From: Apostichopus japonicus
Lineage: Eukaryota; Echinodermata; Holothuroidea; Aspidochirotida; Stichopodidae
DNA length: 64,000 nucleotides
Direction: 5' to 3'
Assembly: GCF_037975245.1 (NCBI RefSeq)
Contig: NC_092578.1
Span: 2,661,001-2,725,000, forward strand
Both the position numbers and the translations under genes were made by a program. Under the pieces are notes generated by a model. The model made no database searches and was not told where the DNA came from. It saw only the letters and a program-made list of their open reading frames with translations. This document shows, piece after piece, positions 30,565-43,036 of the stretch. Within the stretch, counting starts at the first letter, position 1. The number at the start of each line of letters is the position of its first letter.

Positions 30565-31971
30565 GTGAGTTAATAAAAACTAGGTTGAAGACAGCTGCAC
30601 GTCAACAAGTGACTGGTGATTAATTTTCTTACCGGGGGCAGCGTAAACGATCTCTTTATATACTAGATCTCGGTGAAGAAAATATACCAGCTTAACAAAA
30701 CTAGATTGCGAAATGTTCCAATCACATTCAACTCGGCCTTTTTTTCTCTCTTTTACCAGAGCCTCGGTTTTCATAGCCCGACCCACCTCACCCCTCGCAT
30801 ATATAAACCGTCGTTTAGGGTAATTCGGGATCGGAATAAAGATTGTATTATCATTTTTCATAATAAACATGAGGGAATCTGTTAGGCTTTCAAATAGAGG
30901 GCCTGACGTAATTGTCTCTGGAGACCGGCTTGGCTATCGAGGTCACTGTTCTTGTTCAATTTTCGCAATCAGGAGTTAGGTAAGTGACGTACAGGCATGT
31001 ACCCTCCATGGAACGCACCAAAAACATTCAATAATATGATGTAAGCATATGTACGGTACCTAGTTATATATATTCATGTACGTAGTAACTGTATACACAA
31101 TGATCCCATGCAGATAAGAATACCGTAACATGCTAAATACATAATTTGTTAACATACACAGAGTGAATCATACATTTTTACCGCCCTTGTGGACTTCAAA
31201 CTTATATATTATTTTGACCCGTGTGTTTTGTAGTCGATTGGTCCAATCGACGTAATACGCACCTTCGAAACAGATAACTGCACAACTTCGAAGCCTGATC
31301 AGGCTGAAATGTAAAATTTAAATCTTAAAACTTCCAAAGCTCATGCATCCCTCTCCACTATTTCTCTTGAGTGAGAAAAGGGAGGGGCTAGTCGTTTGGT
31401 TTCTTGCAAAACCTACAGAGTTGCTTGTCCGGTTTATAAAAACTGATAGTTTTAATTGAGAAGTTTTGGATTATTCATGTGACGTCACACCCTCCTACTA
31501 TACTTCTATAACTAGAGTTACGTAATTTCAAAGATTTAAATTACCCGAATTTACCACAGCTATATCTGAAATCGTTATGTTTAGTGTATCTCGATATAGT
31601 AACAACATTATGTGAATAAAATACTTTTGAGTACATGGAAATTATGCCCTAAAAATTAAAATTAAGGAAAAAATGGATAATGAAAGAGATTTGAAAACTC
31701 ATGTTGCATATGTCGAACCCTCTGACTACTTCTACTCATTGGGACCCATTTCCAACACTTGTTGAAACTCCAAAGAGAAATGATTTCGGCACTAATACAT
31801 TGTGCGAAGACGGTGGCGCTGTTAATAAACACGAAGTCTATATGTCCGTTAGTTTGCTTATTTCTCAGTGGTAGTTGTAATAGTACAGTTCTACATATAT
31901 TCCAAACATAGCACCTGAATACTCCACACAATCTGTGGATCTACAAGACAGTTACAAATCTCACATTGAAA

Positions 31972-33868
31972 ATGGCAGCTGGATCTGGTGAACATGACAA
32001 TGAATCTCCTATTAAAATTGGTAGCACTGTTTATTTTGTCACCTGTTTCGATGAAAAAATCCAAGGAGAAATCATGTGCTTCGACGATACTACCAAACTT
32101 ATGGCAATCAGTATCCTTTGTCTCAGTACAGTGGTAGCAGTTGCACGAATTGTGGCTAAGCAATCCTTGGCTAGACTGCAGTCCGATTGTCAATATTAAT
32201 GTATCTAGGGTTCTCTAGTACTCTTTAATGCTGTGTGTGTGTAGAAATTATGTTGTATTACGATGCGTAACAGAAAGACACTGGTCAGGTCTGCGAACTA
32301 GTTATATTATGTATTGTAGACTACAGTATCTAGGCTAAGTTAACTGTTAGTGTTACTGTAGTGTAACTGTTACTAGTGTTAGGCTAGCCAATGCTATATA
32401 CCAATTTTGTTTTCTATCTATGTTTCCTCACCATTTATCAGTATGTGTAATGTATCACATATGTTTCTTTCTTATATACCTATGGAAGTTTCCTTAGCAC
32501 AGTAACCAGAATCGTCCAGTGGAAGCCGAAAGGGTGTGTGTGATGTAAACTTTGTCAATCTCAACTTTGCAAAGACTGTGAAAGTTTTGGAGGCACCTCA
32601 ACATGCCAAAAAAGACGTAAAAGATTTAACAGCATTAAATATAGAAAAGGTATTGGAAAGTTCTAAAAGTATATTGGCATATAAACTATGCTGTAATAAT
32701 GAAAGTTAATCGCAGAAGCCATGTTAGGTATACATGAGATGATATTTACACCTTGCATTGAAGTCTCTTTAGGAGAACATTGTTGGATTCTGTTCTGATT
32801 TTTATTAAATGGCACTGATCCATGGCACTAGTGGATCTAGTGCCATTCCTCCATAGGTACATGCCGCCATACCTTTCCGCCATAGGTGTCAATCACTGTC
32901 CAGGAAGTACCAAAAGTATTTTGGTTAGTTTGAGATAGCATAGTTTTCTTTGGCATGGCATATCTGAAGATGTAAATTCATTCCCAATCTTCACATCTTC
33001 AGAATTCATTGTTACACCATGATACATTTTCTTTATAGCAGATTTTGATTACAATCAACAGAATTTTAAGATTTTTGAGTTGTTCATAATATTTAGGTGA
33101 AGACTTTCTTTACAAAGGTGACCAGAATTTCTGGGGATCAAAAGTGTTCCTGGATATGCCTCAAATTTTTTGTACTGTGCCATTAATATCTTCAAATTTG
33201 AAATCAACCCAAATAGTTTTCAAATTTATCTCTTTAGCCTTGTGTTGGTAGAGACAGCTCAAAACTAATTATGCCGTTATTGTTGACAACAACAAACGTA
33301 ATGTTCACTCATGGCACTCAGATACTGTAATGCAACCCAGATCATTGAATACAGTTTCTTAGCCTGAAATACACAAGAAAAGTTTCATATTGCACTACAG
33401 TAAGTGAGAATTAAATGTGACTTCCAGTTACCTTCAAAATTGTTGGCATTGGATTTCTGTCTTGAACAAAATCCTTCTCCGAGATTCTCAAGAATTTATG
33501 ATGATGGACGATGACAGATAACAGTAATAATTCATTATAACAGAGACTACTGTTAAGGTACATACAGTAAGTATACAGAAAATGAACAATTCACACAGAC
33601 GCTTATAAATGGTTATGACTTTCTTGCAAACAGGTTGTTAATGAACAGTTTATTATTAATATCTTTTTATCTCTACAGGTGAAGCAAAAGGAGGAAGAAG
33701 CCATCAAGGAAAGAAAACTCAGACTAGAAAAGGGCATTTCAGAGGAGGGAATCAGACTTTATCAAACATTAACCAAAACGTAAGATATTTTCCATTTGTT
33801 ATCTTCTGAAACTATTTCGGCCTAATTTGAATGCTTTCTTTCATTCAGTAATCTACAAGAATATAAAT

Positions 33869-33899
<31 letters not shown>

Positions 33900-35428
33900 G
33901 GCGTGTGAATAGAAATGCTACCACAACAGTTGGGTATAAATATCTTTATTTGTCCATATTTAGTCTGCTGTGGATCACACTTGAATGTTGTCACGTCAGG
34001 ATTTTCAGGATGGGTTGCCCTGGCAGTGTTGTTATATATTTGTAATAGTAACCACAGACCACCCCTTGCCTGAAGCAAGGAATGGGATGATAAGCTTTAA
34101 GTACCAAGTTTAATTCCAACTGGATTGCACAACATAACTCTGCCATAGGTTAGGGCTGGAGCTTGAAAGAATACATTACTTCATCTTTTGACAAGATATT
34201 AACCTGTTGAAGTGGGGACTGTGGGACAGAGTACTGTCCATTGTCTCTCTCTGGACTGAGCCAATAAATTGTAAGACTATCACAGCAGGATGGCCTACAT
34301 TTATTGGTTTCCCGAGATCCAGAACCAAAATGGGAGACGAAAATATGTAAAGTCTGTTTGGAAGTTAGTAGTCCACATGAACTGGGACATAAAATGAATG
34401 ATTCTTTATCAAGGACGACAGTATATAGTATCTTTGTTTCCTAACTTTCTTTTATAAAACACACAAACAGTTATGGACAGATCAACATGCAGTTTATTGT
34501 AACAGTCTGTATACTGAAAAATCCAGTTATGTGCATAACAACATGAAGAAAAAGAAATTGACATCTATATTTTCTCTGTGGTTTCTCACTTCCACAGCTT
34601 AAAATGCACTTGGCAGGACAAGACGATTCATGTGGAAGGCGTGCTGATTGATCCTCCCTACAGAGTCGAAAATTGCAAAATCACAAACCCGAATCCAAAC
34701 ACAAATACGAGTCTAGAGTACATTAAAAAAATAGTAAGTACTGTATATTCAATACATTATGTAAAGCAGGGTTAATATTCTCATAATGATTGCTACAAGG
34801 ATTTGCGTTTACAGGCAAAATGGACAACAAGGACTTATAGAGATTCCAAATTTCCTTCATGAGGTAGAGCTGCAGATATGTGCAGCGTGTATAGAGGAAA
34901 AAGGGGAAGGGGTGGGGGGGGGGGGTTGAGGGGTGCTTTATAGGAAAGAGAGGGAAAAGGGTGGAAAGAGACTTAACCCATGGACGTGTTGTTCCATTTA
35001 ATTCAAGACACGATTTATCTGTCCCTATAAACCTACGTTATGTCAGTTAGATTTTGATATGTGGCCTAAAAAAATCACTTTAACCAAAAGTATTTTTATA
35101 TCATATTTCACTTTTTGGGAAAAATGAGCTTGAAATTGCTAAAACATAAGAAAGAATAAAGAAAAAGAATTGCCTGGGCTTTGCTACCCTCTAATGGGGT
35201 TTGAAGATACTTGTTCCCAATACTCAGTAAGCAACAGATTCTTTAGTTTTTTTGTAACCAAAATTAAACCAAAGCATGCCAATTAATTCAATTGATTTGG
35301 TTAATTACTTACTTTATTAAAAATAGGTGATGCTGGCTGACAAAGTAGATGTATTCTCACCAGTAACTTTCTTTTAATATTATGCACAGGTAGTGAAACA
35401 TTATGTAGATCAGCAGAATGGATCATAA
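31972..35428 (+). CDS. lsm12: LSM12 homologue, complete, five exons
   Basis: LSM12 is a cytoplasmic RNA-associated protein that binds ataxin-2. In mammals it has been reported as an NAADP receptor for two-pore calcium channels. Exons are 31972-32110, 32510-32649, 33679-33779, 34598-34733 and 35390-35428: 555 nt, 184 aa (human about 195). All junctions are GT/AG and in phase. The N-terminal LSm domain (about residues 13-75) starts IKIGSTVYFVTCFDEKIQGE, followed by CFDDTTKLMAIKSSSG and VNFVNLNF. The C-terminal anticodon-binding-like domain includes EEGIRLYQTLTKT, CTWQDKTIHVEGVLIDPPYR and VENCKI, then EYIKKIVVKHYVDQQNGS. These align along the whole length with vertebrate LSM12. The start is the ATG in AAAATGGCAGCT. 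The first intron could be read through for some codons, giving a false longer frame. An AATAAA signal lies near 36346. Confidence 0.96.
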
Positions 35429-35859
35429 AAGGGCAGTCCAGGCGATATGTTTACAGAGAGTTTAAGAGAGAGAGAGATTAAGAGATGGTAGATGGACAGA
35501 CTTGCAGAGAAAAAAGATACCTCGGAGAGACAGGATTGTTTGAAGAATATTCAGACTGGGATGATAAGAGCTTCGCATTGGGCAGCATTAGAACTCACAT
35601 TCCATCATTTTATTTCAACATTCTTTGCAACAACAAAAAAAGAGAATATTTTTTTGTCATGCCTCTCTTGGCAGAGAATGTATTGATCATACACAGGGAC
35701 ATTATCAGTTATGTATATTCTACGAAGGATGTATAGGTACTGTAAGATGTGTTGGGCATTTTACGGGTTGGAATGTTGGAGAAAATACAAGATTTAGCTG
35801 ATCAGTAACTTGGTGGATGGATGCTTTAAAAAAAAGTCAGTGGGTGCAGTTAGTTGGAT

Positions 35860-35960
35860 AATCTTATGCTACAGGAAAGGCGATATGCTCTGCATCAGGG
35901 TTGTTACCAACCTTGCCAAACCCTGATACAGAGCATCTCCCATTCCTGTAGCATAAGATT
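35860..35960. repeat. Imperfect hairpin, 40-bp stem and 20-nt loop
   Basis: 35860-35900 and 35921-35960 are inverted copies differing by a few mismatches and one bulge; the arms begin AATCTTATGCTACAGGAA. The size and bulge pattern resemble a microRNA precursor, but a mini foldback transposon is equally possible. It lies about 430 bases downstream of the lsm12 stop and could be within its 3' UTR. Confidence 0.75.
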
Positions 35961-38687
35961 TAGAACTATGGGATATCCTTTTGAGATTCTGTGATTTTTT
36001 AAAGATATTTAAAGTTTAGTTTGACATCTTTTCCTGTTCAGTTCTGACTGACTGAATATTGCATACTGTACTAGTTTAGGGAATCAAATCTAATTTGGAA
36101 CCCCCTCCCCAAGTACAGTATTATGGCACAAGAGGGGGGGGTGTCGGGCATGAGAAGGGGTCCAAATTTCACCCATGGTAGGATTCTCCTCTGTTTAGGT
36201 TGCATTATCTACCCTCGACATATGTATATTTTCCTTCACAGAACTAATTTGTGTCGTTTGAATTGTCACTTCCCCAGCCTAACATATCAGTGTTGAAACC
36301 TTTGCTTCCAAAGCTACCTAAAATACAAATACAAGAAATACGGCAATAAAAAACCCAAGATGAATGTGTAATTGAAAGTTACTACAAATCAACTGTTTGC
36401 CCCTGGAACAAGAATAAGGGTTTGGTTATCAAACGCCGGAGCAGACTGGCTCACTCAGGCTCAGAACGGTTCGCCCGCTGCAGATCAAGGTCACAACACC
36501 GTCAATTGCACCACTTTGCTGGTAGTAATTGATGCCCCGATCCCCCCCCCCCCCCCCGCCACTGGTCAAAGCAGGAAATTTACCCGTCAGACAAGCTGAT
36601 CAGAATAAGCATTGTATCATTCTAGTCTTTGCACAAAATATATCAAAGAGCTGTCAGTTTTAGCAACTTATCACGAGGCCAGTACTTTGAAATGAGACCA
36701 TTTTCATAAATAACATCTTCTATACCTGCGCAAATTGTTACATTGGTCAACATATCTGGCTACTATCATCATCAACAAATGGCTAGAGGCTGCTTTTCCT
36801 TAGGAGAGATGAAAATAACAGGATTAAGATAATTATTTTAATTTTATTCTCATTTTAGAGAAGGATGTTGCTGTTCATTGATTCAAGTTCTGTTTCTTGG
36901 AAGCTATTAAAGAACGAAAAAAAAAAATCGTTTGTTGATTTTCATTATTTTTTTTATGAAATAAACGTCAGACAATGGCTTTGGTTGAGGGAGGGTGTAT
37001 GATAAAAACGAAGAATGAAGCGGAAATGGGGCCAAGAAACATAATTGTCCCTGGGGGTCGTTCTGGCTCGCTGCCCCCTTCCCAAGCAATCAAGCAATTA
37101 AATTATATGCCGATAAAACACTCAGATGCTGTACGGAATACATATCTTACCTTTGGAGTGGGGAGAGAGGGAGGAAGAGGGGGGGGGTGCTACTCAAACC
37201 ACAAATTTAAGCACTCCAAAAGCATTACAAATTCCAGGTTGAGGTGGTAAAGATTTAATCTCTTCGCCTCTTAAGTAATGTACCATTATGACGTTAATTA
37301 CATTGAGTGCAATTAAACATTGCCTTTTACAACATAATGAATTTGAGATAATGTTTCGAGGAAGAAAAAAAAAACGTTGGATCTGACCACCGTCTGGGTG
37401 ATCTCCCGAATTACCATCTTGCAGCTTAAGAAACGTATTCTGAGGAATTATTTTCAGTGCCATCCTTGATGGAATTGGAAAACACTAATAACTATCTAAG
37501 GAAGAAGAGGAGTAAGTTACACTCTCATGTAAACTCACCCAACAAGTGTACCCATGAGAGTCAGGTCGGGCCCAGGGGGAAATGTCCCCGACTCCCTGTC
37601 TGCACTTATCTAACCTTCAGTAATATAATAGTTATTTATTAAGTTATTTATCCCATATTCCGGCCCCTTCAAATCCCCCGGGTCCTCTCATGACGCCGGG
37701 CACCGGAATAGCATACCCCTCTGAACTCCCACCATCCCCCCCCCCCCCCTTCTCCTCGTCTAGAGAAGACCATGACTTCATAAATCCCTTTGTGCATGCT
37801 TCATGATATTAAAGATGTGTTTAACATGTTCAAATAATTGATATCTTGATAAACAAACATAAAAACCAGAATTAAATGTGCTTCGTAACAACTACATACT
37901 ACTAAACGTTATCAGCTGGATCATTGCAAACCCAACTGGCTGGATTATTGAATCAACTCCAACGTATGCCCCACGCTCATAAGTTAGATACATAATTGCG
38001 ACCTATAGTAACTATTTTTCATGTTTTATTGTTTGTTTCACTTTAACTGAAGAAACATGTATAGCTTTCTAGGTGGGAAGTAGTTTTATTTTATTTCGTG
38101 GGAGGATCAATCCACGGGAGGCAGTTCTTTTGGCAACAAGTGACATGCGGCTTCATATTGAGAGGATTTCCGTAGTTTGTTGAAATCTCTTCCTGCCGTT
38201 TGTTGAGATTTTTTTTATCGGAACGATGGTGTTCCAGTGTGATGTGTTTTATATGTCAATCTGAGGTCGTGTTACCCCTTTTTGATCGTGCCGTGTCGGT
38301 TCCGTTGGGCGGGCCGTGTGAAGATTTCAATGCAGAGAAATGGCATTTGTAATACCATAAGTTGATTGCTTGCCACATTCAGTAAGTTTTAGCACACGGT
38401 TACTATTTACGCATACCGCCCTCTTTTAATTCCTCAACCTGTTTATTCCGCATGCTGATCGGTAATTCGCTGGACAATTGCACGAGGCCCCCCCCCCCTC
38501 CCACCCACAAAGAACAAGTTCGCAGCTGTGGCTCAGTCACGATTAAATTAAGACCTACTCAGTTTTGAGCAATTTCAAGAGCTTTGAAAGGTTCAATTTC
38601 ACGGTTATGGCCTGTTATAAGGAAATTAAGATTAAGAAGAACCTTGTTTTCTCTCGGAAATTGGCTATTTGTATATCTATATGTCAT

Positions 38688-38790
38688 ATATCTCTATATC
38701 GTCTATGGAACGCCCTACCACCGGCACTTCGTCTTTTACCCACCTTTGATTCTTCAAAGTTTTAACTTAAAACTTTTCTTTTTTATTTTT
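38688..38790 (+). pseudogene. C-terminal relic of a non-LTR retrotransposon reverse transcriptase ORF
   Basis: Reads SLYRLWNALPPALRLLPTFD, then SSKF, a stop codon, and LKTFLF. The pattern Trp-Asn-Leu-Pro-Pro ... Phe-Lys ... Leu-Lys-Thr-x-Leu-Phe is the usual ending of LINE-type ORF2 proteins. The stop in the middle and the absence of upstream domains show a dead fragment. An AT-rich tail follows. Confidence 0.55.
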
Positions 38791-39104
38791 ACTCGTACTT
38801 TAATGCATGGTCTTGATTTTCATTTCTCTTAATCTCGTTTCTATTACTTTGATTCCTTGATGGATTTATTTTGTTATTGATGTATTATCTGAATTTGGCC
38901 CGTAGCTAAATTTTATATTATAATTTATAATAGTATATAATTTTATATATTTCCTTTATCATAGGATGGATCTACTAATTTAGGAGACAGTATACCGTAA
39001 TGCATAAACAATATTTTCGCGTGATGTTTATGAAGTGCCGTTTGTGACAATATTGTTTATGAAATAAATAGATATCTTATAGTATAATCTTCAATAAAAT
39101 ATAG

Positions 39105-39204
39105 TCGTGATTCCACTGTGGGCGTTTGAAACCTGTATCGAACAATACTTGTTCTGTTTTGGTGACATATTTGCCTCACTCTAGAGATCAAACATGATGC
39201 TAAC
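39105..39204 (-). repeat. Dispersed repeat, copy 2 (inverted)
   Basis: Reverse-complement match of 18752-18829 (shared GTGACATATTTGCC and ATCAAACATGATGCTAA). This copy is about 22 bases longer, so copy 1 is probably the deleted form. Confidence 0.75.
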
Positions 39205-39530
39205 CAACTCGACATTATTTATTACTATTAATTATTATATTACTGAATATAAAATATAAAAGATATCTTACGACCACGTCTCCCTCCCGTCGCTTTCTAC
39301 ATTTCATGACACATATCCGGTACCACATTTAACTACGAATTAGATATCCTTTCCGAAGAGACTTACTTTGAGAAGAGGTTCTAATCTGTTTTAACCCTTA
39401 CTAACTAAAAGGCGTTTAAAATTCATGCGACTTACCAACCCACGCTGAGATGTGAGCGGTCATAAATATTGATGACATCTTTAGATTTAATAATTTAATA
39501 TTAGCTCTGCATTAATTTGCATCAATATGT

Positions 39531-39540
39531 TATATAAAAG
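39531..39540 (+). promoter_or_regulatory. TATA box
   Basis: TATATAAAAG, a full TATA consensus. It stands about 30 bases before an initiator-like TCAACA (39560-39565) and is followed by a short exon with a strong donor. Confidence 0.6.
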
Positions 39541-39561
39541 GACTTGAATTTTTGATAAATC

Positions 39562-39639
39562 AACACTATACTTGTCAAATGAATCACGAAGAAGGTGTGG
39601 AAGTTCTTGATAGTTTTAACCAAATACTCTGAAGTAAAG
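39562..39639 (+). other. Probable noncoding first exon with a 17-codon upstream ORF
   Basis: Runs from the predicted start at about 39562 to the donor AAAG/GTAAGTT at 39639. It contains a short open frame at 39579-39632, MNHEEGVEVLDSFNQIL, that closes before the donor. The next plus-strand gene with an acceptor directly before its ATG is the peptide precursor at 45246, so I propose this as its 5' UTR exon. The link is inferred from position and strand only. Confidence 0.45.
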
Positions 39640-41444
39640 GTAAGTTATTTCTTCAATTATATGGCTGTATATAGTAGTGTGAAGGGTAGCCTGCATGGAA
39701 GAAATTATAGTGCCTTTTAAAAAACTAAACTTATTATTAGCATCCTTGTGAAATTTACATGCAATTTCTACCTAGCGTTTTCGAGTTATTGATAACTAAA
39801 ATATTGCGACAGTTGGTACCATAAGTGAACTTAAAACAAACAGATATCATATCATATTTTTAATCGGAAACGTTTTCGTGCTAATCCCCCTTTTCTTCGG
39901 TTTTGATCTTGTACAGAGTTGCAACTTTACCTAAAAGTAAACAATATCCTTGTAGCCTAATTATTTCGAGATTTATCCCAGATTTGAAGTAGAAACTTTG
40001 AGGTAAAAGTTAAAAGAAAAAAGAACATATAGAGATGTTTTTAAGTGTGCATCTATTAACAACACCACAACTGTTTGCTTAAATTTTCGCTTTTAATATG
40101 CAAGAAATGTCAACTTAAGAAAATGTTACTTCGAATGTAAGCTCTCAGGAATATTATAGGCCGGTCAAATGAGAAAGGATTAGATGACTCCTCTCTGCAG
40201 GTGCCGCTATAGGCTATAGGCTCTTAAATTAAAATTTCGGTGGTTGAATTTCATTTTCTTTGTAAATTTGCGGATATTTGTCTACACTGTTAAGATTCAT
40301 TTTGTTTGAGGAAGCGGTTTAGTTTGCAATAAATGAAACAATAAGCTGATATATATCCTATATATATCATAATTTTTTTACGGATCTTCTACGTGCAAAG
40401 ACAGAATATTCCGTTCTCATGGAAAATTATTTAAGTCTATACGGCGTCATCTTATAACTTGTCTTAATAACTAGCCACCCCACCCCCACCCCACCACTTT
40501 CCATTCATCCCATCAAACGCGTGGAATAATACAATTTTCAAAGCATGGATTGCCATTAATAGCGGCACTTAGTCCGGTCTGTATATATTTTCAGCACCGT
40601 TGCCATCAGTACTAGTTTGTAACTTTCTTTGTATTGCCACTGATATGCGAACAATATGAACTGGGTTGAAGATAGCAAGCAGAATCGTGTTTGGTTTGTG
40701 CACACAAGTAATTTCATTTGGAGTCACACTATGTCGAAAATGTCTTTAAATCTAGAAACAACAGATGCTAAAACCAGACGTATAATTATCATTCATCATT
40801 AAAGTGCTTGTAATTTTTAAGTATAATATATTGCAACAATTTAAAACTTAAACTGGTTTACTCCGTGAATACCTGTTTAATTTTACACTTACAAAAGGTT
40901 AAGCTTGATAACCGTCTGTTATACTACGCAATAAATTTATCCCATCATTAAAAACATACAGCTCAGATGTCTTGATGGGTGCTACCTCGCCATTTAACAA
41001 TATTCGATGAAGAACAGACACCACATATAGGTCACACGAATATATTACAGAAAACTGTACTGTCTTTACCTTGTGTATGATTCACACAGAAGTATGTCCC
41101 GATTGTTCATTGCTATCAATACTCGTGCTTGACCAACTTAGAATTCTGAACAGGAGACTATATCAATTTTGTCCCACTTGTTCGACATTTTGTACGTGTT
41201 ATACTGTTTCATGACCCTATCAATTATTATACCATATGACTCTGTAGCATATACAACCTCACGAAATATGTGCTTATTCAAACTTAAGACAATATTAGAA
41301 CAATAATTTCCAAAAGGGATTAGATATTTGCCCCACTGCTTGAAATTGTGATTATTTTTTAAGCCTATGACCTGTTATTCAGTTTCCATATCGATGTTGT
41401 CACTAGTTTATTGCGGGAGAATGCATGCACTGCGTTATAACTCA

Positions 41445-41480
41445 AGCGATGCACGAGGCCGTGGGCCGAGTGCATCAAGC
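41445..41480. repeat. Hairpin repeat related to the 23.7 kb foldback loop
   Basis: GATGCACGAGGCC ... GGCCGAGTGCATC is a short palindrome matching the nested hairpin in the loop of the foldback element at 23.7 kb. CGAGTGCATTATCCC follows, as in that element. Confidence 0.6.
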
Positions 41481-42687
41481 GATAGGGCTGTACCACCGTG
41501 ATCGAGTGCATTATCCCTTTTACAATTTAATAAAAACTTTAAAAGGAAAATAACCAAAAATGGTCTCAAAGGGTTGCCCCGTTTTCTTTCCTTTATTATA
41601 GTTACATGTCTCAAACCAATGTAAATATGCAAATACAATTAAAAGAATGACGATAGTTAGGCTATACATTGTACAACACTACTTTATATTTGTACAGCCT
41701 AACGATCTCAAAAATTCCATCAAGAAAGTTCTCAATCAGTTAACTTTTGTGTAGTACATGGCTTTTAATATTTGATCAGACGAAAATAGGTGTGAATCAG
41801 AACATTTTACTGTTCCTTGAAACGTGCGTTTCTTGAATACATTTTGCTGCTGTAAGTAACGACTAACGGTATGCCTAGGCCTATACCACTCCATTTATAT
41901 ATTACGTAAGTATTAATATGAACCATGTTCCTACGTTGGCTAGTCAACTATGGTGTATAAATGTCTTTCGTTGGTTCGATTCCTTAGATCCCGGCTCTAA
42001 GGACATTTTGAGCATTGCCTATTTTGTTAATTGGAAGCCTCCTATAATATCTGACAATATAACTAACATTAGGCCTATTTTAGTTAAGATGGCCGCTTAA
42101 CGTCATTATAATATTGACATTAATGCCAGCATTGCGAAATGAGGTTATCGTTCTTGCTCGCACCCTGTTGTAAGTATACCTTAGGCTGAAAACTAGCTTT
42201 CTCGGACATTTTAAGTCATCATTTTGCCATGGGGTGCTTACACCGATGGGCTTGTTGCCATACCATAATTGATCTGATTCGTTTGCCAGAATTAGAATAG
42301 GCAGCTAGCTAGCTGTGATCGGGATGAAACTTGCCGAAATGCTCATTTTTTTTTGCAACTTACATTAACCCGCCGGTGAGTTTACCGTACATTATCCATA
42401 CGTAATGCACGGTCAGCTGACGGCCAATCAAATTCAAGAGTTTCTTCACATGTATGAATGAACGATTGGTAATTAGCAAATATCATTATGCTATAGTAAT
42501 AAGGAAGAACTTAAAAATTGTATTTGTCGGCCAGATACTGTTCTACTCTAATTCATTCAAGACCAACAACAACAAGGAACATATTTCGTCATCATTTGAG
42601 ATTACTTCCAGACCGTTTAATCTGAAGGGTTGTGATAGGAATCCCATGATCAGAATGAGTACAGCATCATGAGTACAAATATACAAC

Positions 42688-42860
42688 TCACTTCGATATG
42701 AGTATACGAGCATGGGTACAAGCTTAGGTTCTAAGCGCGAGTATCGTGCGGGTAAACAAAACTAGATTTCCAATATGTCCCGAGTACGGGTAAGACGAGA
42801 ACGAAGTCATTAGGAATCCAAAGTAACAAATCCAAGTATGGACTCACTATACAGGTTTGT
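42688..42860 (+). repeat. GAGTAC-rich dispersed repeat, diverged copy
   Basis: Shares phrases such as GATTTCCAATATGTCCCG and repeated GAGTA/GGTA motifs with the tandem pair at 53416-54187. Confidence 0.55.
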
Positions 42861-42923
42861 CTTCCATACATAGTTCGTTTCTCTGTGCAAGCAAGAACAA
42901 AAGCCAGATCATTTAGTCCTTAA

Positions 42924-43036
42924 AGGGAGTGAAGACTCGCGCACAAAGAAACGTCTAATGCCGGTAATCTGACCTAGTTTCGAATTAGGTGTAACAGAAG
43001 TGTTAGACATACCATCGATCCCAGAAAAAGACATGC
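42924..43036 (+). mobile_element. Truncated copy of a TTAA-flanked MITE
   Basis: TTAA at 42920-42923 is followed by AGGGAGTGAAGACTCGCG and about 100 bases homologous to the start of the element at 62359-62719. The right end is missing. Confidence 0.7.

Larger units (their letters stand above)
35429..39530. other. Noncoding stretch downstream of lsm12
   Basis: Contains the hairpin at 35860-35960, long C or G runs (near 36125, 36542, 37181, 37738 and 38489), a LINE relic at 38688-38790 and a dispersed repeat at 39105-39204. No further gene seen. Confidence 0.45.
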
